Source: Galeopsis tetrahit (taxonomy: Eukaryota > Streptophyta > Magnoliopsida > Lamiales > Lamiaceae). Taken from it: a DNA stretch of 64,000 nt. A program made the translations under genes and the position numbers. Position 1 is the stretch's first letter, and each line of letters opens with the position of its first letter. This document shows, one piece after another, positions 1 through 11,435 of this stretch. The stretch spans positions 1,922,001-1,986,000 of the forward strand of contig OY776132.1 of the NCBI GenBank assembly GCA_963675135.1, in the 5' to 3' direction. The notes under the pieces were generated by a model that worked only from the letters and a program-made list of their open reading frames with translations, had not been told where the DNA came from and searched no databases.

Positions 1-8
1 ATCTACAC

Positions 9-323
9 ATGCCGCACATTCATTTTCACCACCACCACGGTGGGAGAAGGAGTATTCCGAAGGGGTGCTTGGCGGTTATGGTGGGTCAAGGGGCGGAGCA
101 GCAACGATTTGTGATTCCGGTGTTTTATTTGAACCATCCGCTGTTCACGCAGCTGCTGAAGGAGGCGGAGAAGGAGTACGGATTCGATCAGAAGGGTCCG
201 ATCAATATCCCCTGCCATGTGGAGGAATTCTGCCATGTTCGTGGTCTGATTGATAAGGAAACGACGTCGCATCACCATCAGAACCACCACAATCACCACC
301 ACTTTTTGTGCTTCAAGGCTTGA
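9..323 (+). CDS. SAUR-family auxin-responsive protein, SAUR32-like
   Basis: Single-exon ORF of 104 residues, typical of SAUR genes, which are short and intronless. The SAUR core is visible: IPKGCLAVMVGQG at about residues 16-28, FVIPVFYLNHPLF at about 34-46, then QLLKEAEKEYGFDQKGPI and IPCHVEEF. The combination LLKEAEKEYGFDQKG with PCHVEEF is characteristic of the SAUR32-like branch. In the family, SAURs bind and inhibit PP2C.D phosphatases and so activate plasma-membrane H+-ATPases and growth; that role is from family knowledge. Both ends are His-rich (HIHFHHHHG near the start, a HHHQNHHNHHH tract near the end), which is unusual. The frame stays open upstream to the window edge, so the true start could lie outside, although this ATG gives a normal SAUR length. 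Confidence 0.88.
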   Translation: MPHIHFHHHHGGRRSIPKGCLAVMVGQGAEQQRFVIPVFYLNHPLFTQLLKEAEKEYGFDQKGPINIPCHVEEFCHVRGLIDKETTSHHHQNHHNHHHFLCFKA

Positions 324-776
324 CGGACTTTTGTGGTAATCGCGTGTTTCCGTAATTGTAGTGGTTTGCTGTGAAATTCAAACTCGTCTTTGGTATGAGA
401 GTTGTTGCTCTGTTTCCCTTTTTTTTTTTTTTTTTTTACTTTCTTTTTAATTGATCAGTAATAGGCAAATTCTTGAATGCATTCTTGAATGCAATTGATG
501 TATACTCTTCGGTACTATTGAATTTTAAGTGATTTAAATGTATTTCAAATTGGGATTCAATTACATGCAATTGGATGTTGGATAAAATTTAAACTGTTTG
601 GGAATTTTTTTTTTGTCAAATTCTACTCAATAATTGAGTGTATAATACACTTGATTTGAGATTCGACGAAGAAACTTGTTTCTTTGGATTGGAATAAATC
701 GGTTGTGAAATATTCATTACCTCTCAAAATAAATCATGTTTAAGCTCCAATTTTTGTCTTAAACAATTGACATATA
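324..776. other. SAUR 3' flank, no gene seen
   Basis: AT-rich sequence after the SAUR stop, with a long T run near 420-438. It presumably includes the 3' UTR. No coding or structured feature is supported. Confidence 0.5.
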
Positions 777-1005
777 TTTATTCAGGGGAAGGTCTTGGGT
801 GAGACCGTCTCACGGATCTTTTTCTGTGAGACGGATCTTTCTTAACCCGGATACATTAATCAAATTACTTTAAAAAAAACCAGCCCAAACAGAACCTGAG
901 CCCAATCCAAAAACTAATCAGTCCAGAATTTGTTCAAACCGATCCAAAACCTAATCAGGCCCTCAAACATAAAATTTGCATAGTTAACATCTTGAGATTC
1001 AATCT

Positions 1006-1113
1006 TCAAACAAGCCCAACCTGCAAGTCTTCTCCAATGGAAGATTCGCGATCATCACGACACAATCAAACAAGCCCAACCTGCAAGTCTACTCCAATGG
1101 AAGATTCGCGATA
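1006..1113. repeat. 60-bp direct tandem duplication inside MULE 1
   Basis: The block starting TCAAACAAGCCCAACCTGC occurs at 1006 and again at 1066, with nearly identical sequence through GGAAGATTCGCGAT in both copies. This is a simple local duplication; no coding meaning is seen. Confidence 0.8.
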
Positions 1114-3104
1114 ATCAGCGTTCGCAGTGACTCTCATTCACGGCGTGGTGGAGAATATGGAAAAAACTGTAGAGGTGCTTCATTGGGTCAACTGCGAGAC
1201 AATTGGGGAAGAAAGAGAGACATAATTTGGTGATTGTTTTTGGATTCATTTGGTTTTGATGGATATGCAACTGCATTTCTCTATTGTGAATCCGTGGGAA
1301 ATCGAATCAGTATTAATCTAGTCTCGTTAAATAAATAACTATCTGTCGAGTTCTCATACTTTTTTATTTCGCATATTTCTTCTCTTGACGAAGATGGTAT
1401 GCATTTTGTTAAAATGCTAAGATGAATTGCAGATAAAATGTTTGTTGAAATGATTGATTACATTTATCTCAAAAAAAAAATTGTTTAGTTAATGGGACAG
1501 TGCAGTAGAAGAATTTAGAGGCATTGAGAGAAGAAAAACGAAGGCATTGTTTAGTTACTGGGTGCTATTTTCGAGGGATGCATCTGGTTTTCTCCAGTAG
1601 TGGGTGAATGAGGGGTGTGAAGACACAATTATATGGATTGTGAAGACATTTGAGAGCTGTTTGTTGTGCAGGAGCGTGGTGAGTGGCCAAATTTCCTTAA
1701 AATAGATTCTTCCTACAATAATTGACTTTGTTCCTTTTCTTTTAATAATGAAGAGATTGTTTACCATTGAAGAATTGGTCTTGTAGGAGCAGCCAAACTC
1801 TTCATATTGTTGAACTTCTTACAAGAAGTTACTGAAATAAGGAAACATTAGCTCTGTTTCTGCATACATTTAATTTACTTCACTTCACTTCTTTCATGCT
1901 TTTTCTGCATACATACATGGATATAATGAATTTGCGGAGTTGGTGGTATGGCTGAGTGGATACAAATAAAGTCTTAATATTAAAACAGAACATACCATCC
2001 ATTGTTATAAAAAGAATACAATAAACATTAGTGATTTGAATAGCTTAGCAGAGGTAGTAAAGGGTAGAACATACATAGGGTTGTATATTCTAAAATATGT
2101 ATTGTTGTCTGAAATAGAATAGGGCATGATATGCATGTATGTAAAATGAAATCCATGTCCATAGGATAGAATAGAATTGATAGAATAAAATAGGCATAAA
2201 AGTGGAAAATGCTAAGCAAAGAAAGCAAAAAAGGAAAAGAAACTGAGAAAGGCATTATTAAAAAAATAGAAATGTAGAGTGTTGGAAGCAACAAGTGACC
2301 CTATCCCTTTAACTTAAATTAGTGGATTGAGTATTTGCCCATTTTCCATATTATGACTATTAAAACCGAATTTGATGAATACAGTAATAAGATTTGATTT
2401 TTTTAATGAATGTCGAGAACTTAAAAAAGTGATAAAGTTTTATCTAAAAGTGATAATGTTTGAATTAAAAGTGATTATCACTTTTTAGATAAAATATTAT
2501 CACTTTTTACATGAATATAGTCACTTTTCAATTATGAGTTAATTAATGAGATTATATGTTAGTGGACTTAGTTAATTTTCAAATTTCAAATAAAGAATTG
2601 ATATAAATATGGAGTATATGTTATTACAAATGAATCACCAATTTTAGGTGATGTAGACACTATCGAGAGAACTTCAGTTGAGTTGATAGTGTTGAAGTTA
2701 ATGTGCCTGATATACAAGGTAATCTCTATTTAAAATTTAATAGTGACAAGTTTATTTTAAAAAGTGATAATGTTTTTGTCAAAAGTGACTATTATTTGTA
2801 TACTTAAAAGTTAAAACAATATCACATTTGAAAAACTAAGTTAATTAATGAAGTTAATAATTTGTTCATGTAATTTATTAAAATTTGTAAAGGAGAAAAT
2901 ATTGAAGAAATGTCTAGATCTCTACTTGGCATGACTGGAAAGACAGTTTGAAAAAAATGTACTCCGTATGATTTATATTGTAGACACAGTAAAGCAATTG
3001 ACTTTAGTGTACGCAAATCAACCACTCGATAGTCTGCCAAATAAGGTGTTACAGAGAAGTACTTTGTGTGTTCTTCTAGTGGCCTCAAAAAATCAAGAAC
3101 TCTT

Positions 3105-4275
3105 TTAAAAAGTGATAATATTTTTAATAAAAGTGACTATCACTTTTTACTTAAATATTATCACTTTTGAATTAAACATTGTCACTTTTTATATGGAGTC
3201 AAGGGGACTATCTTACGGATCTCAATCCGTCCCAAGACTAGCACTGAATGTATTATATATTAATTAACACGAATATGTTTACTAATTTTATCAATATTCT
3301 GAGCTAAATATATTTATATTTTGAAAGAAAGTCATTACTAAAAAGTAATGATATTTAAGTAAAGAGAGATACTATTATGTCCATCACACCAATCACATTC
3401 AACTACTTTTTTTTTTTTTTTTTATGTGTGATGGTGTTATATTTTAATTTTTGAGTCTCATTCACATTTTTTAAAATTGATAATGTTTATATAAAATGTG
3501 ACTATCACACCTTTGACTCATATTTTAGATTTTTTGGTTGGACAACTCATATTTTAAAATAAGTGATAATATTTAAGTAAAAAGTGATAATGTTTTTAAT
3601 AAAAGTGACTATCACTTGTTACTTAAATATTATCACTTTTAAATTAAACATTGTCACTTTTTATATGGGATCAATGGAGACTCATCTCACGGATCTCAAT
3701 CCGTCCCAAGACTAGCACTGTATGTATTATATGTTACTAGAACCAAATATCTTTACTAATTTTATTAATATTTTGAGCTATATATATTTATATTTTGAAA
3801 GAATGTCATTGTTAAAAAGTAATGATATTTAAGTAAAAAGTGATAATATTATGTTCATCACACCAAGCACATTCAACTACATTTTTTTATGTGTGATGGT
3901 GTTATATTTTAATTTTTGAGTCTCATTCACACCTTTAAAAATTGATAATGTTTATATAAAATGTGACAATCACACCTCTGACTCATATTTTAGATTTTTT
4001 TGTTGGATAACTCATATTTTAAAATAAGTGATAATATTTAAGTAAAAAGTGATAGTCACTTTTTAAAAGTGACTATCACTTTTTACTTAAATATTATCAC
4101 TTTTGAATTAAACATTGTCACCTTTTATATGGGGTCAAGAGAGACTCATCTCACGGATCTCAATCCATCCCAAGACTAGCTGTATTGTATGTTAATGGAC
4201 ATGAATATCTTTACTAATTTTATCAATATTATGAGCTAAATATATTTATATTTTAAAAGAAGTCATTATTAAAAA
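3105..4275. repeat. Three tandem copies of a ~470-bp AT-rich unit inside MULE 1
   Basis: The landmark ATTAAACATT occurs at 3171, 3643 and 4107 (spacings 472 and 464). Each copy is followed by a TATATGG.(G)TCAA block, then CACGGATCTCAATCC or a close variant and CCCAAGACTAGC. Each unit carries a stem-like pair AGTGATAATATTT / AAATATTATCACTT. The CACGGATCT piece resembles the terminal repeat of the host element, so each unit includes an end-like motif. Confidence 0.75.
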
Positions 4276-4666
4276 CTGTGTATTATCAAGACTGTGGGTG
4301 TATTATCAACTGTGTGTATTATCAAAATTTGGGCCATAATGGCGATCGTGGCGGTTGAGCGTAACGGACTGACGGGGAATAATTGGTTTATTCTATCAGA
4401 GAACAATGAACAAGTAGATGAGAAGAAGAAACGGGCTGAAATATAAAAGGATTTGGGCCAAAGTTACACACTGGGCCTTGTTTGATTAATAAAATTTGAA
4501 AATAAAATGGAATGGACAAAATAAGTGCGGGCCTAACTTGTACTTGGCCGCTGGAAAAAAAATAATTGGATGTCCAGCCCAAATTTTAGAAAATGGATCT
4601 AAAAGGATCCGTCTCACACAGAGAGATCCGTGAGACGGTCTCACACAAGTTTTTGCCTTTATTCAG

Positions 4667-5408
4667 AGTTCTAAAAAATAATAGAATTATTAATTTAGGG
4701 TTCATTTTTGTTTCCTATTGATTCAAATTTTAAAGTTAGAAAACCATAATAATAGTTAAAAACTGAAAGATGGAAACTATCAATTTAGAACTTAAGCATT
4801 TTAGTAGTATAATGTTTGTGATTATAAAATTCTAACATTATCATGCAATATTTATGTAAATCACACTTTCAAAAAATAAAATATATAACAATTTCACTTG
4901 AAAAATGAAAATAATAATACTCCATATCAATTGAGCAGAGTAATAAATAGTAATGTATATTAATAAATAAAAATATAAATTATATCAATTGACCCTTTGT
5001 TCCATATCAAATTTCATACTGATTTGTGTACGAAAATTTTGAAAAAGGATAGAGTAAGGGTATTGAAATTTTTTCAAGTATGTTATGATATTGTGTAGAA
5101 AAATGTAATAACATAAATACGAAATTAGTATTATTTATAAATTTGTTATTGTGTGTATATTTATATACTATTTTTATTTTCTAAAGAGATAAATATAAAA
5201 CAACACATAAATATGGAAGATATATGTGGATTGTGAACATCCAATTAGGCTAAAGACGTGGTCCTGAGGTCATTGTAAATCCATCTTTGTCTTTTTTAAA
5301 GCATAATTATTTATTCTTTAATTTATTATTTTTTCAGGTGGTAGTTGTGCTGTATAGATTTGTTTTGGAAGTTAAGTTGGTACAGTATTTTGTTTCTATT
5401 CACACCAT
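4667..5408. other. AT-rich intergenic sequence
   Basis: Low-complexity AT-rich DNA between two MULE insertions. Short ORFs here show no recognisable protein features. Confidence 0.5.
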
Positions 5409-5760
5409 TTTTTCATATTTCATAGGGAGGGGCTATCAACACCCCAAATTGTGTTGTTCTCACCCAATTGTTATACACACTCCACTTAAATTTAAAATTC
5501 AATTTAAATTACTAAACATACCCCAATTTATTCCTTTTCTATCCTTTTTATTTTAAAACTTAAAATATTTACCCTTCTTAACTAATACTATACACACCCC
5601 ATCCATTTAAAAATTTTAACCCCTCTCTCCCTCACCAACAACCACCGTGTCTTTTTCAAAAGGAAGAAAGGGAGAAAAGGTGTGATCGAACAACAAATTA
5701 AAATATTAAAACTGCACTATATAGACTGTACGGCCACAACTTCATGTACACACATGGAAG

Positions 5761-5964
5761 TGTTCGGCCAGTACCTAATGTACAGCTATGGATATGTTCG
5801 GCCAGTACCTAATGTACGGCTATGGATATGTTCGCCCAGTACCTAATGTACGGCTATGGATATGTTCGGCCAGTACACAATGTACACATTCATGTGTGTT
5901 CGGCCAGTACACAATGTACACATCCATGTGTGTTCGGCTAGTAGTAGTCGTACACCACTTAACC
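5761..5964. repeat. 34-bp minisatellite, six copies
   Basis: TGTTCG starts each unit at 5761, 5795, 5829, 5863, 5897 and 5931, an exact 34-bp period. The typical unit starts TGTTCGGCCAGTACCTAATG; later copies change CCTAATG to ACACAATG. A diverged start recurs at 5983. The array gives open frames on both strands that are artefacts of the repeat. It lies inside MULE 2, just upstream of the captured gene fragment. Confidence 0.9.
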
Positions 5965-6044
5965 AAAATTTCAAGCAGATTGTGTTCGGCCGGTTGTGGC
6001 CGTACACTCACAGTCTCACAGATGTGTGCAGAAAAAAAGATGGC

Positions 6045-6455
6045 ACATGGCTTTTACTACCATTTACTGCTCAAGGGCCTTTCTCTCTCCCTCCAAATAC
6101 CCTTTCTTCGATCATTCAATCCTCACAAATCTTGTCAAAGAGAAATCCCTCCATCAGTTAGCGAAACTCGGAGGCATTGATGGTGTTTCTACCTCACTCA
6201 AAACGGATCAGCAATGTGGAATCAGTGGGGATCAGGAAGACATTGCTTCCAGGTATGAGGCCTTTGGTACTTGGTAGAAACACTTACCCGAAGGCGCCCT
6301 CGAAAAGTTTGTTCCATTTCGTATGGGAAGCATTCAAGGATCCAACTATTCTTATCCTTCTTGCATGTGCTGCTCTTTCACTTGGATTTCGGATCAAAGA
6401 AGATGGCATTAAACAAGGCTGGTATGATGGAGGAAGCATTTTTCTGGCTTTTTAA
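6045..6455 (+). pseudogene. Captured fragment of a plasma-membrane-type Ca2+-transporting ATPase (ACA12/13-like)
   Basis: Two overlapping frames give the N-terminal cytosolic region and start of the first membrane segment of an autoinhibited Ca2+-ATPase. Frame one holds LVKEKSLHQLAKLGGIDGV and CGISGDQEDIASRYEAFG. The next frame holds NTYPKAPSKSLFHFVWEAF, then DPTILILLACAALSLGF and IKQGWYDGGSIF. A 7-bp insertion near 6268-6274 causes the frameshift. The match stops abruptly at 6455, where element sequence resumes. ACA12/13-type genes often lack introns, so this may be a straight genomic capture. Expression as a functional pump is not possible: the catalytic aspartate and ATP-binding domains are absent. 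Confidence 0.8.
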
Positions 6456-6700
6456 GTATGGGGTGTCTTTAATATTAGTAGGGGTGTGTTTAATATTTTT
6501 TAAATGATTTAAAAGGATATCTTAGTAAATTCAATTAGGTCTATTTTTGTCCAAAAAAATATAGGGTGAGAATAACACAATTTGGGGTGTTGATAGTCCC
6601 TCCCTTTTTCATATCTAAACAAATTGAATTTTTGACAATTTTCTATTTTCCCCCCTCTTTTACCCCTACCATACTATCACAAAACTCTTGTAAATAAAAC

Positions 6701-7030
6701 TTCATCCGTTCACAAATAAGTTACCCTTTAGCGTCTCATTTTTATTCACAATTAAATGATTTCCAACTCTTTTTGCACTATTTTTCAAATTTTACCTTTT
6801 TCTAACTTTAAAAAATGTTTGTAAAAAATTATCTTACCTTTATTAATTATAAAATCTACCTCATTCATTAATTTTGATCGCATGGTAAGTCTTCTCTCCA
6901 AAGCTAAATTAATAGAATGTGTTAAAAGATTTTCATTTATTAATGAAGGACAAATTTATAAATACATATCACATCTTAATTTCAATAAAATAATAATTTA
7001 AAAGATCACTTATTTGTGAATTGATGGAAT
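6701..7030. mobile_element. MITE with Stowaway/mariner-like ends
   Basis: The left end TTCATCCGTTCACAAATAAG is matched in inverse orientation by the right end (reverse complement TTCCATCAATTCACAAATAAG without its last base). The size of about 330 bp, AT-rich non-coding interior and CATCCGT-type terminus fit the common CTCCCTCCGT MITE class of plants. The ends are diverged, so boundaries are approximate. Confidence 0.6.
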
Positions 7031-7149
7031 AATCATATTTAAAGGAATGAACAAATTTAAAATTAACCTATTTATTTTGAGATTTAAAATTTAAAACATG
7101 TTCTACTTGTAACTTGAGATTTTACAAATAATCTATTTCATTTTCCAAT

Positions 7150-7412
7150 TTATTTATTATACTCTTGCAATTACTTTCACATTTTCACACTCTTAAAATG
7201 GAAAATTTTATATAAACTCTACCTTCACAATATTCTCAATTTTACACAAATGTCATTATTTTTTTTTCACACATACACAACAGTCAACTCATTTCTTTAC
7301 TTTATATATAAATGTTTACACAACTATCTTTCAAAATCTCCATTATATATATTTTTTTTATTTTGTGTGTCACTTTACATATATTATGGGAGGGAGGGAT
7401 TAGTGGATTACA
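7150..7412. mobile_element. Degraded MITE, same family as the element at 27553-27873
   Basis: Shares ordered blocks with the better-preserved copy near 27.6 kb: GCAATTACTTTCA, a segment ending CAATTTTACACAAATG, then AGTCAACTCATTTCTTTA, AAAATCTCCA and ATTTTGTGTG. The left terminal CCGTCCC-type sequence is lost and the right end is reduced to GGGAGGGAGG. Confidence 0.55.
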
Positions 7413-8940
7413 TAGATTTCTTACTAATAAAATTAAATCAACAATTAAATTTTTTGAACTAAAATAAAATTAAAAAATTGAACTAAGATTTTTTTGGGGT
7501 ACGACTACTGTAAACAACTGGCAACCTGCCACGTTTTGTTGTACCTTTCCCTTTATTTCTTCCCATAAAGTGGGAAGCTTTATTAAAGAGGAATTATTTG
7601 ATCATATTAAGATTCGATTTTACGTTAATTAGGCGTATGAATTGTCAGAATTGACTTTCAGTTTTCAGAATTTGTGGTTATTAATTAAAGTCAGAAGTTT
7701 TATTTTATTTTTTAAATCTACTAGTTTTTTGCCCGTGCGATGCACGGGTCTGTTGTATATTCTCTTTTTTATAGTCCGATAGTTATTTTTTTTTTGTCAT
7801 TCTATATAATTTGAATGCCGCTTTTAAATTTATTTAATTAAACTAAATTTTATTTTAAAATGTAAAAGAAAAATAGCAAAAAAAACATTCCTCTTGACTC
7901 TTAATAATATTTGTTTTCTTAACCAAATAAATCAAATTTGCATAAACAATTAGACTTTAACAATAGAAAAAGATGCTGAAATTCGATCTTAAACGGAGGA
8001 AATCAACCTTTGTTGAATAATAATTAAAAAAAAAGAATGCATTAACCATTGTTGAATAAATAATTCGACAATAGACCGACACATATAGCAGAAGGATCTC
8101 GGAAGTTGAAATTGCTAGAAGATGAACGACAATGATAAAGATAAAGATTTATGGCATTTTTTGTTTTTGTGGAGAAGAAGCAGTTCAATAATGTGGGAAA
8201 ACCAAGAGATTACAAGTTGCTTCTCAACCATCTTGCTCCCTAACAATAGTGTTGGCAAATAAAATTTGAAGACTTGGCAATAAAATCGATCTTATCAATT
8301 CACATAGGTGCAAAATCAGAAGTATGTATTCCTTTTACTTTCACCATTCATTAATATTTCAGCATTATTAAGAAATCCTTCTGCTACATTAGCTGCAATA
8401 CCTTAACAATATTATCACAAAATTCCTTTCATAAAATCTTACAAATGTATATGAAAGACATTCAATAATCGAGGCGCAGAATAAAAAAAGATAGTCTACC
8501 TATAACAATGAACACAAAACTAAATACTGAAACTTAAACGAAGGTCATTTCATAATGTGACAGATATACCAAAAAAATTTAGAATGCTATTTTTTAATAT
8601 CTTTTAGCTTCCACTAAACTGTAGAGTGTATGAATATATGTCCAAACTGCATTACATATATGGTTGTTCCTAGATAACTGAATTCCAAGTAATCAATTAT
8701 CAAGTTTAAATTATTGCTCACAATTTAATTTAGGGCATAAAACGGAGGTTCATGGAGTTTCGAAACAATAAGTTTTATGTTTTAAAATTTGAGAAATACA
8801 ATTAAAAATAAGCATAACCCAAACAACATTTTCTTGACTCATGAAAGACAATTCTATTTAACACTAAATTTAACCTTAATAGGCCATATTAATGGGCAAC
8901 AGATAATGATCTCACTCCCAATAAAAAATACTTCCTCCTC

Positions 8941-9222
8941 CAATTTCATTATGCCCACTTTCCTTTTTTTGGTTGTCCAATTTTATTATGTTCATTCATT
9001 TTTTGAAATAATACTATTCACATTACTTTATCTCCACTCTTTGACCATTATTTATTTACTCAAATTGTCACTAACTTTATTCATAAACAATCATTTTATC
9101 TATAAATGGACCCAACAACATCCCATCATACCCCCAACTTATCTACTTTATACATAAACTAATCAATATTCATTAAAATTCGTGCTCGGAGAAATTGACA
9201 TAATAAAATTGGACGGAGGGAG
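8941..9222. mobile_element. Stowaway/mariner-like MITE, TA target duplication
   Basis: Terminal inverted repeats: CTTCCTCCTCCAATTTCATT at the left and, on the reverse strand, CTCCCTCCGTCCAATTTTAT at the right. TA flanks each side. The same family recurs at 46192-46484 with almost the same internal order. It is nested within Helitron A. Confidence 0.8.
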
Positions 9223-9995
9223 TAATAATAATCAAATTTCAACAAAGATTTTGAGATCAGATACGTACCACTTTTCCCACAAACCAGAATATGTAAGTCG
9301 TAAGCCTCTGATGATTTTGTAATCAACCAAAATCATAAGAATGTATCTAAAATCGACGGCAGAATGCTAAAATGATAATAATATATCTAAAATAATGACC
9401 ACAAAGCATTCACACTGCCAAGAAATTACCCATGACATTAGATTGTGGTCTCTGAACTCCAAGGTTGATATAAAACAATCAAAACACAAGATAGAAAGTG
9501 AACTTGACTTGTATATAAATAAACCCACACCAAATGCCAACAGTTAGTCTATTACACAAAAGATAATGGATGAGCCAAAAACAAATAAAATACATGCTCA
9601 CGTGATGCCTCAAAACTAAATGTTTCCGCTCAACAACCATGAAAAATCAAGGCTGCATTAAAGAAATCAACCATGAAAGGGGCGAGCTTGAGACATAAGG
9701 AGGCCATGAGAAGATAAAAAAAATCAAGTTTGATCGATTCTATCAACAAAAGGAGGCCAGGAGGGCGCTTTGGCACCTTTCTATATAATAGGAGAGTCGT
9801 TCAAATAGCTTGGTAAGTTGCATAAAGTAGACACAAATATACAACAAATGGAAGTTGAAACAATAACCATACCTTTTGTCCAGAAGGCTGAAAAGTTGAG
9901 GTGAAATGGTACAACAAAGAGAGAGAGAGAGAGAGAGAAAATAGTGAGTCTCCCAAGTGAAATTTAGAAATTAAACCTTGAATTATAAATTTGCT

Positions 9996-10960
9996 CTATT
10001 TTCCAAATAATTTGTTCACCTTCTTTCTGCTCTTGACGTCCTCTTGATCCTCGTTATCATCCACGTCTTCATCTTCCTCATTCTTGTCTTCTTCATCATC
10101 GTCATCAATTTGAAGTTCATCAGCTTCAACAGCCTCCCCAATAAACCAAGAAACAACATGGGGGATAATTTTATCCTGAATTGTTGAGCTGTAATGGATA
10201 AAAATCATATCAAAATATTAAGCCACTCAAATTTCAAAGAAAACCCACCATCATATGGAACAACATGTGCTACAAATGATTCCATGTCAGAGGGAAAATG
10301 GATGAGATCCTATGAAACTCTCCACACCCTAGTGGGAAAATAGAACAAGATATTCACCCAATATCATAGTGTTGTTACATAAGATTTTGGAGATCTTCAA
10401 CCTATTCAAACATATTATCAAATAATATAGGGGAGTAATAAGAGATTAAAAGCATTATTATGGCTTTCAATTTCAGATGATAAACCACAAAGGGAAGACC
10501 ATACATACCTCATCCTCATCAATATCATCTTCATTTTTCGGAACCTCTGGTGGACTAAAAAGTTGAAAAAACTTTCACACTCCTCAGTATTTATTGTTGG
10601 ATTTTTCTTTAAATTAAACCTTCTGCGTCAAGCATTTTCCAGGATACCATTCAATCTCTATCCTGTAGGCATATTCAATATGACATGGATTAACATATTT
10701 AAATATTACAAACATTGATTGGAAAAGAATTATATAGTATTGTCGAAATGAATAAACATTAATCTATTGCCTTTTCTAGTATATGCTCATTATCATCATC
10801 AATCATATGGTATGTTGTTGTAAGCACAAAATTCTTGAAAATGAATTGGTATAAAACAAAAACTCAAGTTTAAAGTCCCTTAGATTATGAATTCTACACC
10901 ACTTGATGTCCTTGAGAGATCTTAGTGCCTCTTCATCACACTCAGCAATCTAAAAAAGAC
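9996..10960 (-). pseudogene. Captured NAP1-like histone chaperone gene fragment
   Basis: Three blocks in gene order on the minus strand match plant nucleosome assembly protein 1. The first (about 10950-10770) reads CDEEALRSLKDIKWCRIHN with a following TTYHMIDDDNEHILEKAI in a shifted frame. The second (about 10660-10510) reads IEWYPGKCLTQKV, then ECESFFNFFSPPEVP split by frameshifts. The third (10188-9996) reads STIQDKIIPHVVSWFIGEAV, followed by an acidic tract and a stop. An acceptor (TTACAG) before the last block shows that introns were captured too. NAP1 proteins bind H2A-H2B; this copy lacks the N-terminal dimerisation helix and has frameshifts, so it is not functional. It lies inside Helitron A. 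Confidence 0.8.
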
Positions 10961-11239
10961 AGGTAAAAAAGTTCAAATGAAGGCAGAAACCAGAGTTGAG
11001 TAAGAAATAACATTAAAAAATATCAACCTCCTCGATCAACCAATAATTCATTAGTTTGTCGTTAGCCAAAAGTCAGGCATACCTTTTGCTTTGTCCTCTC
11101 CCTCCTCCATTGATGCAATTGTCACTCCTTCAACTTCCACAGTTTGAAAAGGCATCCGATGAGCAGCAATGCCCACTCCAGCGGCACTCCATCGCCAAGA
11201 AAATCATCGCTACGTGTGGAAGTAGCACTACCAACGTGA

Positions 11240-11435
11240 TCTGCATGGAAAGAAGAGAAGCTGGAGAGCTATGCTCATCTTTGCAGTTGTAACTTGTACA
11301 TTGCACCTGTTATCATATCAATATGACCTTTCAACCATTTGACACATATCTTGTTCTGCAAATCCCATATTCGTACAGTTTGACCAGTTCCACCATAGCA
11401 AAGATATTTATACCATTTATTGCTGATGTTGATAA
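11240..11435 (-). pseudogene. Captured NEDD1-like WD40 protein fragment
   Basis: On the minus strand a WD repeat reads KWYKYLCYGGTGQTVRIWDL, followed by CVKWLKGHIDMITGAMY and, after a small frame change, NCKDEH. This combination resembles plant NEDD1, a gamma-tubulin recruiting protein. Reading stops shortly afterwards. A possible further piece (LWNARGEIVEV) lies on the same strand at about 11790-11860. It lies within Helitron A and has no intact coding potential. Confidence 0.65.

Larger units (their letters stand above)
786..4657. mobile_element. Non-autonomous Mutator-like element (MULE 1), 3.87 kb
   Basis: The two ends are inverted repeats. The left end begins GGGAAGGTCTTGGGTGAGAC. The reverse complement of the right end begins GGCAAAAACTTGTGTGAGAC. 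Both continue with the same CGTCTCACGGATCT block. A perfect 9-bp direct repeat TTTATTCAG flanks the element at 777-785 and 4658-4666, which is the target-site duplication size of Mutator elements. No transposase ORF is present, so the element is non-autonomous. It contains a 60-bp duplication, three tandem copies of an approximately 470-bp unit, and many AGTGATAAT / ATTATCACTT inverted motifs. Confidence 0.85.
5425..6604. mobile_element. Pack-MULE-like TIR element carrying a Ca2+-ATPase fragment (MULE 2)
   Basis: The left end (GGGAGGGGCTATCAACACC, continuing to CACCC near 5465) is an inverted match of about 40 bp to the right end, whose reverse complement begins GGGAGGGACTATCAACACC. TTTTTCATAT is present at 5409-5418 and directly after the element at 6605-6614, a likely 10-bp target duplication; six extra bases separate the left copy from the TIR. 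The interior holds a six-copy 34-bp minisatellite and a fragment of an autoinhibited Ca2+-ATPase gene. No transposase is present. The gene-capture arrangement fits a Pack-MULE. Confidence 0.75.

Noticed and set aside
5761..5964. CRISPR-like array from evenly spaced repeats
   Set aside because: Units are contiguous 34-bp tandem copies without unique spacers, and this is plant DNA.
5788..6180. 130-residue ORF upstream of the ATPase fragment
   Set aside because: Its first half is the translated 34-bp minisatellite; the rest is a wrong frame of the ATPase fragment.
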